Source: Mesobacillus subterraneus (GTDB lineage Bacteria > Bacillota > Bacilli > Bacillales > Cytobacillaceae). Taken from it: a DNA stretch of 64,000 bases. Within the stretch, counting starts at the first letter, position 1. Each line of letters begins with the position of its first letter. The stretch lies in NCBI RefSeq assembly GCF_023715485.1, contig NZ_JAMBOF010000002.1, positions 124,001-188,000 of the forward strand. Reading direction: 5' to 3'. Made by a program: the position numbers and the translations under genes. Positions 39,645 through 47,954 of this stretch are shown here, in pieces. Below the pieces are notes generated by a model. The model ran no database searches. It was not told the origin of the DNA and was given only the letters and a program-made list of their open reading frames with translations.

Positions 39645-39860
39645 ATGTTAGGATCTTACGAAGTTATTTTTGACAAGTTTTTTGAGGTTTTTATACCTGT
39701 GATGAATTCAGTTTTAGTTCCAATATTATTATGGATTATGTTACCTGGCTTAGTAACCCAAATTCTACTCAAGAGAAATGGAGCCTACACAATTGGGGCA
39801 TTTATAGGATTGATTGGGATGTTTACGATAGGCCCGTATTCTAATAGCCGTTTTTTATAA
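39645..39860 (+). CDS. small membrane protein
   Basis: 71 residues with two membrane segments (about 15-38 and 46-64). TTGGAGGTAATAAC precedes the ATG, a very good site. It lies between two paralogous XRE genes. No family recognised. A terminator follows at 39877-39912. Confidence 0.65.
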   Translation: MLGSYEVIFDKFFEVFIPVMNSVLVPILLWIMLPGLVTQILLKRNGAYTIGAFIGLIGMFTIGPYSNSRFL

Positions 39861-39876
39861 TGATATTAATTCAAAA

Positions 39877-39912
39877 AGCCCCTCTCGAATGAGATGGGTT
39901 AATTTTTTTTTT
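39877..39912 (+). terminator. terminator after the small membrane protein gene
   Basis: CCCCTCTC / GAGATGGG stem with a 4-nt loop, then a long T-run. Confidence 0.75.
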
Positions 39913-39954
39913 TGCAGTGATATAATCTTCTGTATACTATCGGGAGGTTAACAG

Positions 39955-40152
39955 ATGAATAACGAAAGCTTAGGCACTCGGGTAAGACTCGAAAGATTTA
40001 AAAGAAACATGTCTCAAGAAGAAGTTTGCGAAAGGTTACATATGACGACTAGGACTCTAGGCCAAATTGAAAATGACAAGGGAAAACACCGTCAATCCAC
40101 ATTAAAAAAGTTAACAGATTTCTATGGTATAGATCCTGAAGAAGTGGAATAA
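39955..40152 (+). CDS. XRE-type helix-turn-helix regulator (paralogue 2)
   Basis: 65 residues, ESLGTRVRLERFKRNMSQEE then an HTH. Paralogue of the gene at 39375. CGGGAGGTTAACAG precedes the ATG. The duplicated pair flanks the small membrane protein, suggesting duplication of a small regulatory unit. Confidence 0.8.
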   Translation: MNNESLGTRVRLERFKRNMSQEEVCERLHMTTRTLGQIENDKGKHRQSTLKKLTDFYGIDPEEVE

Positions 40153-40245
40153 CCCACTCTTTGAGGTGGCTTCTAATTATAAAGCCTTAAATTAAATGTT
40201 TTTACTCCGATATATCAGTGAAGCCACAACAAGGAGATGGATAGA

Positions 40246-40605
40246 TTGAGCTTAGATGCACTGACAGCAAAGATTAACAGATATGTAGAAGAAATGGAAT
40301 TTGCTACCGCTAGGGTTTATATTGAAGAAAATATTGAAATCTTAAATAATCATAAAAATATGTTAAATAAGAATGCAAGAGAGTTATTGGATTTCCTTCT
40401 GGAATTGCAAGCTGAAGGTGGACAACCATTGACAAAAAAGGATATGGCAATCATTAATGCAATAAATACATACGCCCATAAATTCGATGTTAGAGGAATC
40501 AAGATGCTCGTTAAGGATAATCCGAACCTACTATTAAGAAAAGATACACCAGCATATCTGAACGCTGATGCCAAAATTATTCTTCAAGGCATGGGAGCAA
40601 TCTGA
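40246..40605 (+). CDS. small helical phage protein of unknown function
   Basis: 119 residues from the TTG at 40246, which is 9 nt after AAGGAG; the in-frame ATG at 40237 is too close to that site. Mostly helical: LTAKINRYVEEMEFATARVY at the N-terminus. I believe similar proteins are common in Bacillus phages and ICEs, without known function. Last of the plus-strand block. Confidence 0.6.
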   Translation: MSLDALTAKINRYVEEMEFATARVYIEENIEILNNHKNMLNKNARELLDFLLELQAEGGQPLTKKDMAIINAINTYAHKFDVRGIKMLVKDNPNLLLRKDTPAYLNADAKIILQGMGAI

Positions 40606-40652
40606 GGAAGTCAACAAACTGATATAAGCCCCACTCTGAGTGAGGCTTCTTT

Positions 40653-40928
40653 TTATTGAATCAGGTATAACTTTTTGTATTTCTTGTTTGCCTTGACAAT
40701 CTCACCGAACTTGCCAACTTCTTTGATATCCAGCTTGTTTAAACCGTAGCAATGAAAATGCGTGAAATGATCAAACAATTTATCCACCTGTACCATTTCA
40801 TCTTTTCGCATTGGTTGCCGGCAGACTACGCAGATCGGCTGCACCTTCTCCAGTACTCTTCTTCCCAAGTTAATTCCCTCCTTGTAATCAAAATTCAATA
40901 CACGAAAGGACTTTTCCTTGTCGTTCAC
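40653..40928 (-). CDS. small putative zinc-binding phage protein
   Basis: 91 residues. ICVVCRQPM and HFTHFHCYG give a CxxC...HxxHxHC arrangement that may bind one zinc. No family recognised. Convergent with the preceding gene. A hairpin with T-run at 40974-41013 lies upstream of it. Confidence 0.6.
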   Translation of the reverse strand: MNDKEKSFRVLNFDYKEGINLGRRVLEKVQPICVVCRQPMRKDEMVQVDKLFDHFTHFHCYGLNKLDIKEVGKFGEIVKANKKYKKLYLIQ

Positions 40929-40973
40929 AATATTGTTGCATTTAAACCAGCCGTAAACCTCCTGCTGCTAAAA

Positions 40974-41013
40974 ATAAATAAAAAAAACCTTCTCAAGAGA
41001 GAAAGGTTTTTTC
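40974..41013. terminator. hairpin terminator
   Basis: AAAAAACCTTCTC / GAGAAAGGTTTTTT with A and T runs, usable in both directions. Confidence 0.7.
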
Positions 41014-41028
41014 TTATGATAGATGCCT

Positions 41029-41242
41029 ATAAAACGGCTGCCAATACAGACCGCTTATGTGTTAGAGTTGTCACACGTTTTATAGGGCTTACTCTATCTT
41101 GCTATTATATATGCTCAAAAAAAGGCCAAATATACCTGGTCAATTTTAAAAATTTGGGTGACATGGCGCAAAACCAATAAATCGACTACCACACAGGCAG
41201 TTTATGTGTAAGATATTTTCACACGATTTTAAAGGGTTTACT
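41029..41242 (+). repeat. pair of imperfect 65-bp direct repeats
   Basis: 41029-41093 and 41177-41242, 148 bp apart, about three quarters identical. Shared blocks include TTATGTGT, TCACACG and AGGG(C/T)TTACT. Each contains an inverted TGTG...CACA with an 11-nt spacer. No gene covers them convincingly. They may be protein-binding or recombination sites. Confidence 0.6.
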
Positions 41243-41305
41243 TGCGCCGTATTTGATGAGTTAATATTAACATTATTTGTTTTCACTTGCAAACAAAAAA
41301 GTTAC

Positions 41306-41971
41306 TTAAAAACTAACCACTTTTTGTTGACCGAAAAATCTCCGAGGAAATTGTTCTTTTTGAACAATTTTATCTGAAATTAAATCATAATTGTAGCAAT
41401 GACCGTATTCATATTTAGAATTAATAGCATTTGCTACAAAATCTGCTGCCTGAATTGGGTATGAATTTTGAGATTCAATATAATTAACTTCTATATCGAG
41501 GTCCAGATTCAAATCATAATTCAATCTAATTTTTATGTAATTTTCAAAGGAGTTTGTTGATTCTACTTTAATGGTTCTCTTATCCAAGTTAATCACTAGG
41601 TGTTTAAGACCTTTTTTCATTGCAACGGGTTCTATAATGAATTTAAGCATAAAATTATAAAGCAGGTTCTCATCCTCAAGTAATTTTGGTTTTACGTGAT
41701 GAAGGTCGGCAACAATATATCTGATAGTTAAATCCTTAGAAGCGATTTTCCTAAGAAAATAATCTTTGATTATTGGGTTAGAATCGCTTGCTTTAATTTC
41801 ATCTATGTTTTGAAAATCAGAAAAATTTTGCTTCGTTTTTAAAACTGCTTTTTTCATAACATTAGTCAATGGCTTTGTATAAGGCATCTCAATGCAAGCA
41901 ATAGTAAAATATCTACCTTTTTTTCCTAGATTACCAGACTCATCAAAATTTAAAATCAACCTGTCACCCAT
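41306..41971 (-). CDS. DUF3800 domain protein (prophage cargo)
   Basis: 221 residues from the ATG at 41971 (AAAGGGT, 10 nt upstream; another ATG lies 9 nt higher). The N-terminal LILNFDESGNLG and C-terminal YPIQAADFVANAI motifs are the marks of DUF3800, a probable RNase H-like nuclease fold. Such genes are common as accessory genes of phages and defence islands. It sits between the lysis cassette and the att site, a usual place for cargo, and is AT-rich relative to the structural genes. Confidence 0.75.
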   Translation of the reverse strand: MGDRLILNFDESGNLGKKGRYFTIACIEMPYTKPLTNVMKKAVLKTKQNFSDFQNIDEIKASDSNPIIKDYFLRKIASKDLTIRYIVADLHHVKPKLLEDENLLYNFMLKFIIEPVAMKKGLKHLVINLDKRTIKVESTNSFENYIKIRLNYDLNLDLDIEVNYIESQNSYPIQAADFVANAINSKYEYGHCYNYDLISDKIVQKEQFPRRFFGQQKVVSF

Positions 41972-42103
41972 TTTATACATACCCTTTCAATATGCGATAT
42001 TTTCAAATGCATATATCTTGATGTAAATATGATTATAACACTTTTAATGCGCAAGTTATATGTTATTATAAAACTGTAATTTTTATTATTGAATAAATAT
42101 GAT

Positions 42104-42137
42104 CAAGCCCCTCTCGAATGAGAAGGGCTTGATTTTT
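42104..42137. terminator. hairpin at the end of the late operon
   Basis: AAGCCCCTCTC / GAGAAGGGCTT. T-run on the plus side, weaker on the minus side. Probably ends the late transcript after the 23-residue gene. Confidence 0.55.
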
Positions 42138-42207
42138 ATTTGCTTTGTAGTTCTCCTGCAAATACAATGTTACCATGTTCGTCGATGGTTATATTCCCAA
42201 TTCTCAT
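42136..42207 (-). CDS. 23-residue phage peptide
   Basis: Minus-strand frame encoding MRIGNITIDEHGNIVFAGEL plus three residues, with a near-perfect AGAGGTGATTAAT site. Too short to classify. Position after the lysis genes suggests a late minor product. Confidence 0.5.
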   Translation of the reverse strand: MRIGNITIDEHGNIVFAGELQSK

Positions 42208-42265
42208 ATTAATCACCTCTATTAAAAAACCAGCTAAAGCATTATGCTATTAGCTGGCTACCTTT

Positions 42266-42451
42266 TTAACTGAAAATCAATTCGACTGAATTTACTTTCT
42301 CATATTTTAGAGTTTCTGAGTCTGTTTTAATTTCAGCATTGTTATTTTTTCCACGTACAATTAGACCAAATAGTTCACTTACTGTTTTTTCGTCATTTGG
42401 TAACTCTTGTTCAAAGTACCTTCCGTCTTTAAAAATGTATCGGATTTTCAT
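42266..42451 (-). CDS. small phage protein
   Basis: 61 residues from the ATG at 42451 with a very strong GGGGAGGTGATAAC site; the open frame extends 20 codons higher but lacks one. Sequence MKIRYIFKDGRYFEQELP then an acidic segment; resembles small beta proteins found beside phage endolysins. No function known. Confidence 0.6.
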   Translation of the reverse strand: MKIRYIFKDGRYFEQELPNDEKTVSELFGLIVRGKNNNAEIKTDSETLKYEKVNSVELIFS

Positions 42452-42507
42452 TGTTATCACCTCCCCCCTGCCAAAATCTATATTTCGACAGGGAAGAACA
42501 AGGTCCT

Positions 42508-43299
42508 TCATTTTTTCAAAAATCCTCCAACCGCCTGGGCAGTAGCAAACCTGTCAGGACCAGAGAGAAGCGTGACTTTATCCGCAACAATCCCCTCCTT
42601 GGATCCACCAACTACATAAAGCTCCTTGGCCACTTTCTTTCCTTTTGCTACAGACCGTAGATAAATCGGTGCCCCCAACTTTATCGCCAGCCTCTCCGCT
42701 GCAGGGAAATCTTCGAATCCATTAATGACTACTGCTTTTTCTAACATATCCTCTTCCTCCTTTGGTTTTGTTACTGGCTTTGCTGCAGGTTTGGTAGCAG
42801 GTTGGTTCAAACGAGCCAACTCTTTAGCGACAGCTGCTCTAAAGTCCCCCCATCTTCCTTCGCTTAAAATTCTATGGGGACAATACTTACCGCTCCAATC
42901 CTGATGCTTTTTGACTCGCTCAACTCCCCATCCTCTTTCTTTCAGCATCTGAGCGATTAGTTTTATTGTCTTGGATTCTGCAGCTCTGTATCGAGGCCCG
43001 CCAGACTTGCTGTAACAAATCTCGATATGGATAGATGATCGGTTTCCGGGACCTTTCCCACCGTCTCCTGCTGCCCAGGCATTCCGATTTAGTGGAATGC
43101 CAAGAATAGCTTCTTCACCATCAACCGCTATGTGGAAGGACACCTCTTTATCGTTGCTGATCATATAATTAATTTCTGCTTCCGCACTAGCATCGTTGTA
43201 AGTGTTGTGGACCGTGATGCTGGTAGGCGTCATGCTATTAGGGCATTTAATATGATACTTTGATACAAGTACAAGGTTTTGCTTCACTGGAATAGCCAT
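42508..43299 (-). CDS. N-acetylmuramoyl-L-alanine amidase (endolysin)
   Basis: 263 residues. Amidase_2 (T7 lysozyme-like) domain at about 20-165: zinc ligands in TVHNTYN and HQDWSGKYCPHRI, with HIEICYS between. A Pro/Lys linker follows. The C-terminal segment (about 185-263) contains LLSGPDRFATAQAV, the signature of the CW_binding_2 repeat that anchors proteins to cell wall polymers. It cuts the glycan-peptide bond at lysis, after holin opening. AAAGGAGTG precedes the ATG. Confidence 0.92.
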   Translation of the reverse strand: MAIPVKQNLVLVSKYHIKCPNSMTPTSITVHNTYNDASAEAEINYMISNDKEVSFHIAVDGEEAILGIPLNRNAWAAGDGGKGPGNRSSIHIEICYSKSGGPRYRAAESKTIKLIAQMLKERGWGVERVKKHQDWSGKYCPHRILSEGRWGDFRAAVAKELARLNQPATKPAAKPVTKPKEEEDMLEKAVVINGFEDFPAAERLAIKLGAPIYLRSVAKGKKVAKELYVVGGSKEGIVADKVTLLSGPDRFATAQAVGGFLKK

Positions 43300-43345
43300 A
43301 ACATTTCACTCCTTTCAAAATTAAAAGCTGCCCGAGAGGACAGCT

Positions 43346-43597
43346 TTATTTCTTCATTTTTCCTTGTGCTATAAGCGCCTTCTTCTGCAGCTGCGCCTTC
43401 TTACTCACATATGTGTTCTTCCACACAGTCCAGGCATTGACCGCTATAAAAATACTCATGATAATAAAATCAGCGATGTCACCGGCAAACGGAGTAATAT
43501 CCACGTTAAAGATCCCCTTTAATCCCAATGCAAATAATGAAAGCCACCCTGATAATAGGATGGCCCAGTCTTTCCAAGTTTTCGGTTGTTCGTACAT
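43346..43597 (-). CDS. phage holin
   Basis: 83 residues from the ATG at 43597 (AAGGAGGAAAAG upstream; the frame extends 11 codons higher). Two membrane segments (WAILLSGWLSLFALGLKGI, DFIIMSIFIAVNAWTVW) and a basic tail, the class of small holins next to endolysin genes. It forms membrane lesions that time lysis. Confidence 0.85.
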   Translation of the reverse strand: MYEQPKTWKDWAILLSGWLSLFALGLKGIFNVDITPFAGDIADFIIMSIFIAVNAWTVWKNTYVSKKAQLQKKALIAQGKMKK

Positions 43598-43610
43598 TTT
43601 CTTTTCCTCC

Positions 43611-43868
43611 TTATCCTTTAAAAACTTCAAAAACGATTGTTATCGATCCACCCACAACCGCAACAATTGTGGCAGTGATAAGCGCAGTAGTTATCGTGCG
43701 TTTTAACCATTTGGTGTCATCTTTGATTTCCTTCAGAGCATCCTTTATACCCTGAATGGTCTGATCCTGCAGAAGTGTTTTATCCTGGAGTCGTCGGATG
43801 TCGCCTTTCATCTCTTCGATGTCTTTTTGTATGGTCTGTTTCCAAATATCCACGCTATTCTCCTCCAA
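43611..43868 (-). CDS. XhlA-like hemolysin/holin-associated protein
   Basis: 85 residues: N-terminal coiled coil (about 5-50) and one C-terminal membrane segment (ITTALITATIVAVVGGSITI), preceded by DDTKWLKR, the typical XhlA pattern. In PBSX, XhlA works with holin and amidase in lysis. Directly upstream of holin. Confidence 0.9.
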   Translation of the reverse strand: MEENSVDIWKQTIQKDIEEMKGDIRRLQDKTLLQDQTIQGIKDALKEIKDDTKWLKRTITTALITATIVAVVGGSITIVFEVFKG

Positions 43869-43917
43869 TGCTCACTTCCCCCCTAACGATTATCTCTATT
43901 GGCCAAAATAAAAAAGC

Positions 43918-44064
43918 CTATTGGGCTTCCTGTGGCGTTGCTAATATCTGCTGTGCTTCCTGCTCGGTGATAAATCCTTTTGCTGCATAACTATTAACCT
44001 GAGTTTCCGTTACCTTGCCAAACACCCACATATTGAGGACAAATTGATACATATTATTAGTCAT
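43918..44064 (-). CDS. XkdX family protein
   Basis: 48 residues: MTNNMYQFVLNMWVFGKVTE then AAKGFITEQEAQQIL. The ITEQEAQQIL motif is the XkdX signature. GGAGAAAGG precedes the ATG. Found in nearly all Bacillus siphophages between the tail fibre and lysis genes; function unknown. Confidence 0.88.
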   Translation of the reverse strand: MTNNMYQFVLNMWVFGKVTETQVNSYAAKGFITEQEAQQILATPQEAQ

Positions 44065-44076
44065 TCCTTTCTCCTT

Positions 44077-44385
44077 TTACATAAAGTCCATTAATGTGAC
44101 AACTGCTAACTCAGTTGATTCCAGTCTTGATTTTAATTCCGCATTCACTTTCCTTAGTGTCTCTAATTCTGACGGTTCTTTCTTGGGGTTGTCCACCGAA
44201 AACTTATATTCTTCAGTAGCTCCTTCAACCCATGCCCTGTTTTGCCACTTAGGGATATAAAGACCATCTGGGACAGGGAGTGAAATGAGATCAGCTTGGA
44301 GAACATCCATTTCATTCACCACAACTGGTTCCAAGATGTAACCATCCTCATTAATTTTATTGACCTGAATCATCATTCGAATCAC
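44077..44385 (-). CDS. tail-associated phage protein (XkdW-like position)
   Basis: 102 residues. N-terminal half is beta-rich (LEPVVVNEMD, GLYIPKWQNRAWVEG), the C-terminal half a coiled coil (SELETLRKVNAELKSRLE). The start overlaps the stop of the fibre gene by 4 nt, so it is translationally coupled. Probably a fibre chaperone or accessory tail protein, judging by position. Confidence 0.65.
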   Translation of the reverse strand: MIRMMIQVNKINEDGYILEPVVVNEMDVLQADLISLPVPDGLYIPKWQNRAWVEGATEEYKFSVDNPKKEPSELETLRKVNAELKSRLESTELAVVTLMDFM

Positions 44386-47300
44386 CCCCCTAAGAAGTAA
44401 ATGCCATCCAACGCCAGCCAGTTACCTGCTGATACTGCAATGACATTTCCACTAGTGTCGACATCAATCCTGCCGTTTCCGGCAGAGTTATTGGACCAGC
44501 ATGAAAATAACTGCCTGAGTGAGGGTCTATACCCAACTGGTAAGGTGAATAATGTCTTTCCATCGGCACCCCCTGTTAAGAACCCGCGTAGATGTACAAA
44601 ACCCATAGCATCTTTATAGTAACCAGCAGTCATATAAATGCTTCCGTAGTTCGCCATTCCATTCAACAGGGTTGGTGCAATCCATCCACGATCGGCAGTT
44701 GTAACGTTGTTAGCTCCTGAAATACTGATTCCTGTTCCAATAACTCGGGCTTTCTCAGCCCCATATGCTGAAAGCATTAAGAATCTGTCAGCCCAAATGT
44801 TTCCGTGTATCTCTCCATTCCAGTTTCCGGTATAAACACTGACCCCATCTCCTCCAGAGCCTTCCACAAACAAGCCATTGCCATTGACTTTTGCTGTATT
44901 ACTAGTTCCGATTTTTGCTTCTAGGAAACCCGCATAAACATTCGTGATCCATGAGTCTTTAACGGATTGGATTAACCCATTTTCAATGGTAACAGTTCCA
45001 TTACTGGTAGATGTCACTGAGAGTTTCCCTGAGAATAAGCCTGTGGCCCCAGATAATACTCCTTTGAACGTGACATTCCCATTCACATCAACAATAAATT
45101 TCCCGTTACCAAGATTCATGGTGACCCCTGTGATATCACCGGCAGTTATCGACCCGAGGTTCGCTGAAAGTGCTGAAAGGTACATCACAAGGATCTCTCT
45201 AGATGTAACTGAATCAGCTTTGATTTTCCCTCCATCGATTTCCGTTGTGCCATTCGCAACCCAACCGTTTACCAATAACCCATTTTCGAATCCATACTGT
45301 TCTGCATCTGTGGCAGCTCGCACCTTTACAGAATCAAACTGGATGGTCTTAGATGTAATTGCTCCCAATCCAGTCCATCCACCCATGGGCCAAATCGTAA
45401 AACCGGTGTAACCAGCTGGTATAGCTGCAGATGGAAGTTTAATTACCTCAGTAATCGTGTACCATTTATTCAACACAGGATTCGAAACATAATCTGCAAA
45501 TCTTATCATGGTATCTACATCGGTTGTCCCTTCCATTCTTATCAAAACACCAGCACCGTCTATGGTTCCTGCTGTAAGTTTGAAGGTGACTTCCAACGTC
45601 AGATATTGGCTGTACCCTACATTTGTTACAGATTTATAGATGTACGTGTTGGAATTAGCTGGAACAACATATTGTACAGCGTTCCCATTAGCTTTATTAT
45701 CAGAAGCCACCTTTGTTGGAGCACTTCCCGCTCCTAAGGCATAACCGTCCGGATAGGTTCCTGACCAATCATAGAAAGAAGAATTTATACCGAAAAGCAT
45801 TGCTTCATCTGCCTCTGGCCCTCTTGGTCCAGAATCTCCTTTTGGTCCTTGGCTTCCTGTTTGTCCTTGTGGTCCTTGAGGCCCCTGAGGTCCTACTGGT
45901 CCAGTAGCGCCTGTGTCTCCTTTGGGACCCATGACCAGTTGCCAGGAGTATTTTGAAGGGTCGGTTGAATCTGCTGACGTATAATCTGTGTAGGTACCTA
46001 TATATGTTCGACCGGTTGAATCTGTGGTAGAAAAACCAGTTGTCCCAGTTGAGTTCGTCGCCCAGGCTGTATGAAAATAAGGTGTTAAGCCGTTATCTCC
46101 CTTTGGCCCCGGTAGCCCTTGAGCACCATCGGCACCCTTTATCAACGTCCAATTATAAGCTGAGGGATTCGTGGAGTCATTTGGATTACTATCTACATAA
46201 ATTCCTATATAGAGTTTGTTAGTTGAATCACTGACAGAAAAGCCACTGGAACCATCAGCGCTGTTCGCATAGGCTATGTGAGTGTAAGATGATGTACCAT
46301 CTGCCCCTACTGGTCCCTGTATTCCCTGGTCGCCTTTTTGGCCCTGAATCCCCTGCAATCCCTGAGGACCCTGTGCACCCTGGTCTCCCTTTTCGCCCTT
46401 GGGCCCTTGAAAAAGAGCCCAGGAATAATCTGCAACATTATTGCTCTCTGCAGCTGTCGTTTTGTTATGAGCCAAACCAATATATTTTTTCCCTGTGGGG
46501 CTATCCGACATGTTGGTACCATTAATATCATCTGCGTATTTAATCCAGGTGTACGTTGGTTGCCCATTCTCACCAGTAGGACCTTGAACACCCTGAGGTC
46601 CTTGGAATAGAGACCAAGTATAATCTGCAGGATCCATTGAAGGAGTTTCCTCAGTCTGGTTATATGAAAGCCCAATATAACATTTACCTGTAGGGTCTGC
46701 ACTTATCTTCAGTCCATTCGCATCATCGGCATACATAACCCATGTATAGCTGCCGCTTAACGGAACCCATTGTTGTAAGCCAACATCCCAGCTGTGTGCT
46801 ACTTCTGAAGAACCACCTGTCTTGATCCAGATGATATTCGGCTTTCCTGGTGGCGCAGTAGGTGACTTTATTACCTTTGTCGCATAAAGGGCCTGCAGCT
46901 CCCTCCAGGTCTTCATGACATCTTCTTTTTTGTACTCGATCACTTCACCTAGCTTAAAGGTCTTCTTCGCTTTATTGAAGATAGAACGGTCAACAAAAAT
47001 AACCCTCGATTCTAAATACATCGGAGGGTTGAAATGCTCATCTTTAATTTTGACTGTATCTCCTAGCCTGGTTATCTCATGCTCATATCCAAAGATGTGT
47101 TCAAGACTTGCAGCTTCCACTTCGTATTCAATGGCAGCTGCAATTCGTTTCTTCAGCTCTGTCTCGCCTAACTGAGTTAGCCGCTCGAGTGTCATGTCCT
47201 GATCTGTTGATTCAGGTTCATACAACTCAATCAAATGCTTTCCTTTAAGATTCCAGTTCTGGAATGCTGCATCATCGGTTACGACAACCTCAAGCCTGGT

Positions 47301-47954
47301 TCCATCTTGCCTTTCAGGCCCCAAACAATGTAATGCTGTTACAATACGATCAGAGTAAACTTTTCGATTGATACCGATTAAGTCTTTGCCGAACACAATT
47401 TCCTTACCACGATTCAATCCTTGTTTCTTGATGAAATCGACATAGCGTCCAGTTACCTGGTCACCGTCCACAGTCACCCTAAATCTTATTTCACACTCAA
47501 ACAGCGAAGCAATTGCCTTAAGTGCTTCATACGCGTCAAGATGTCGATCTATGGTCCACTTTCGAATGCCACTGTAATCGACGATTCCTACCTGCCATTC
47601 TTGGTCACTGAGTACCAGTCCTGCAGCTGTTTGTATTGTCTGTGCATCAAGAACTTGAGGTGAAATGATTTTCGCTTTACGAATATCGACGAATGATCCT
47701 TTTGCTTCGACCTCTTTTTCCATCGAAAAAGTAGTTTCGTTTATATAGGAGACCACAAATTCTCGATAATCAGCCTCTTCATCAGGAATCAATATTCTAG
47801 AACGCGCTGCTATTTCTGAAGCTCCGCTTTCGTTAACCAGTAATTTAAATTTGTATACTTCTTCATTTTTTATGGAATTTTGGTGGCTATCATCTTTGAC
47901 TATACTGATCCACCCGGTAATTTTATCTGTTTGATGGTGCAGTATATGAATCAT
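44382..47954 (-). CDS. tail fibre / minor structural protein with collagen-like repeats
   Basis: 1190 residues from the ATG at 47954, which overlaps the Dit stop (ATGA). The N-terminal 370 residues resemble the prophage endopeptidase/tail hub domain. Four modules of about 55 residues follow (45.9-46.76 kb), each with xYxxADxxG...YIGxxxxxT...Y.W.L, joined by Gly-X-Y collagen-like linkers such as GPKGEKGDQGAQGPQG. A carbohydrate-binding-like and receptor tip region makes up the rest. It probably sits at the tail tip and contacts the host. Confidence 0.85.
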   Translation of the reverse strand: MIHILHHQTDKITGWISIVKDDSHQNSIKNEEVYKFKLLVNESGASEIAARSRILIPDEEADYREFVVSYINETTFSMEKEVEAKGSFVDIRKAKIISPQVLDAQTIQTAAGLVLSDQEWQVGIVDYSGIRKWTIDRHLDAYEALKAIASLFECEIRFRVTVDGDQVTGRYVDFIKKQGLNRGKEIVFGKDLIGINRKVYSDRIVTALHCLGPERQDGTRLEVVVTDDAAFQNWNLKGKHLIELYEPESTDQDMTLERLTQLGETELKKRIAAAIEYEVEAASLEHIFGYEHEITRLGDTVKIKDEHFNPPMYLESRVIFVDRSIFNKAKKTFKLGEVIEYKKEDVMKTWRELQALYATKVIKSPTAPPGKPNIIWIKTGGSSEVAHSWDVGLQQWVPLSGSYTWVMYADDANGLKISADPTGKCYIGLSYNQTEETPSMDPADYTWSLFQGPQGVQGPTGENGQPTYTWIKYADDINGTNMSDSPTGKKYIGLAHNKTTAAESNNVADYSWALFQGPKGEKGDQGAQGPQGLQGIQGQKGDQGIQGPVGADGTSSYTHIAYANSADGSSGFSVSDSTNKLYIGIYVDSNPNDSTNPSAYNWTLIKGADGAQGLPGPKGDNGLTPYFHTAWATNSTGTTGFSTTDSTGRTYIGTYTDYTSADSTDPSKYSWQLVMGPKGDTGATGPVGPQGPQGPQGQTGSQGPKGDSGPRGPEADEAMLFGINSSFYDWSGTYPDGYALGAGSAPTKVASDNKANGNAVQYVVPANSNTYIYKSVTNVGYSQYLTLEVTFKLTAGTIDGAGVLIRMEGTTDVDTMIRFADYVSNPVLNKWYTITEVIKLPSAAIPAGYTGFTIWPMGGWTGLGAITSKTIQFDSVKVRAATDAEQYGFENGLLVNGWVANGTTEIDGGKIKADSVTSREILVMYLSALSANLGSITAGDITGVTMNLGNGKFIVDVNGNVTFKGVLSGATGLFSGKLSVTSTSNGTVTIENGLIQSVKDSWITNVYAGFLEAKIGTSNTAKVNGNGLFVEGSGGDGVSVYTGNWNGEIHGNIWADRFLMLSAYGAEKARVIGTGISISGANNVTTADRGWIAPTLLNGMANYGSIYMTAGYYKDAMGFVHLRGFLTGGADGKTLFTLPVGYRPSLRQLFSCWSNNSAGNGRIDVDTSGNVIAVSAGNWLALDGIYFLGG

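Noticed and set aside
40752-41180. 142-aa plus-strand open frame
   Set aside because: Antisense to the small zinc-binding protein at first, then runs through a terminator and a repeat; no ribosome site.
46307-46702. 131-aa minus-strand open frame in the fibre gene
   Set aside because: A frame-shifted shadow of the Gly-X-Y and repeat region.
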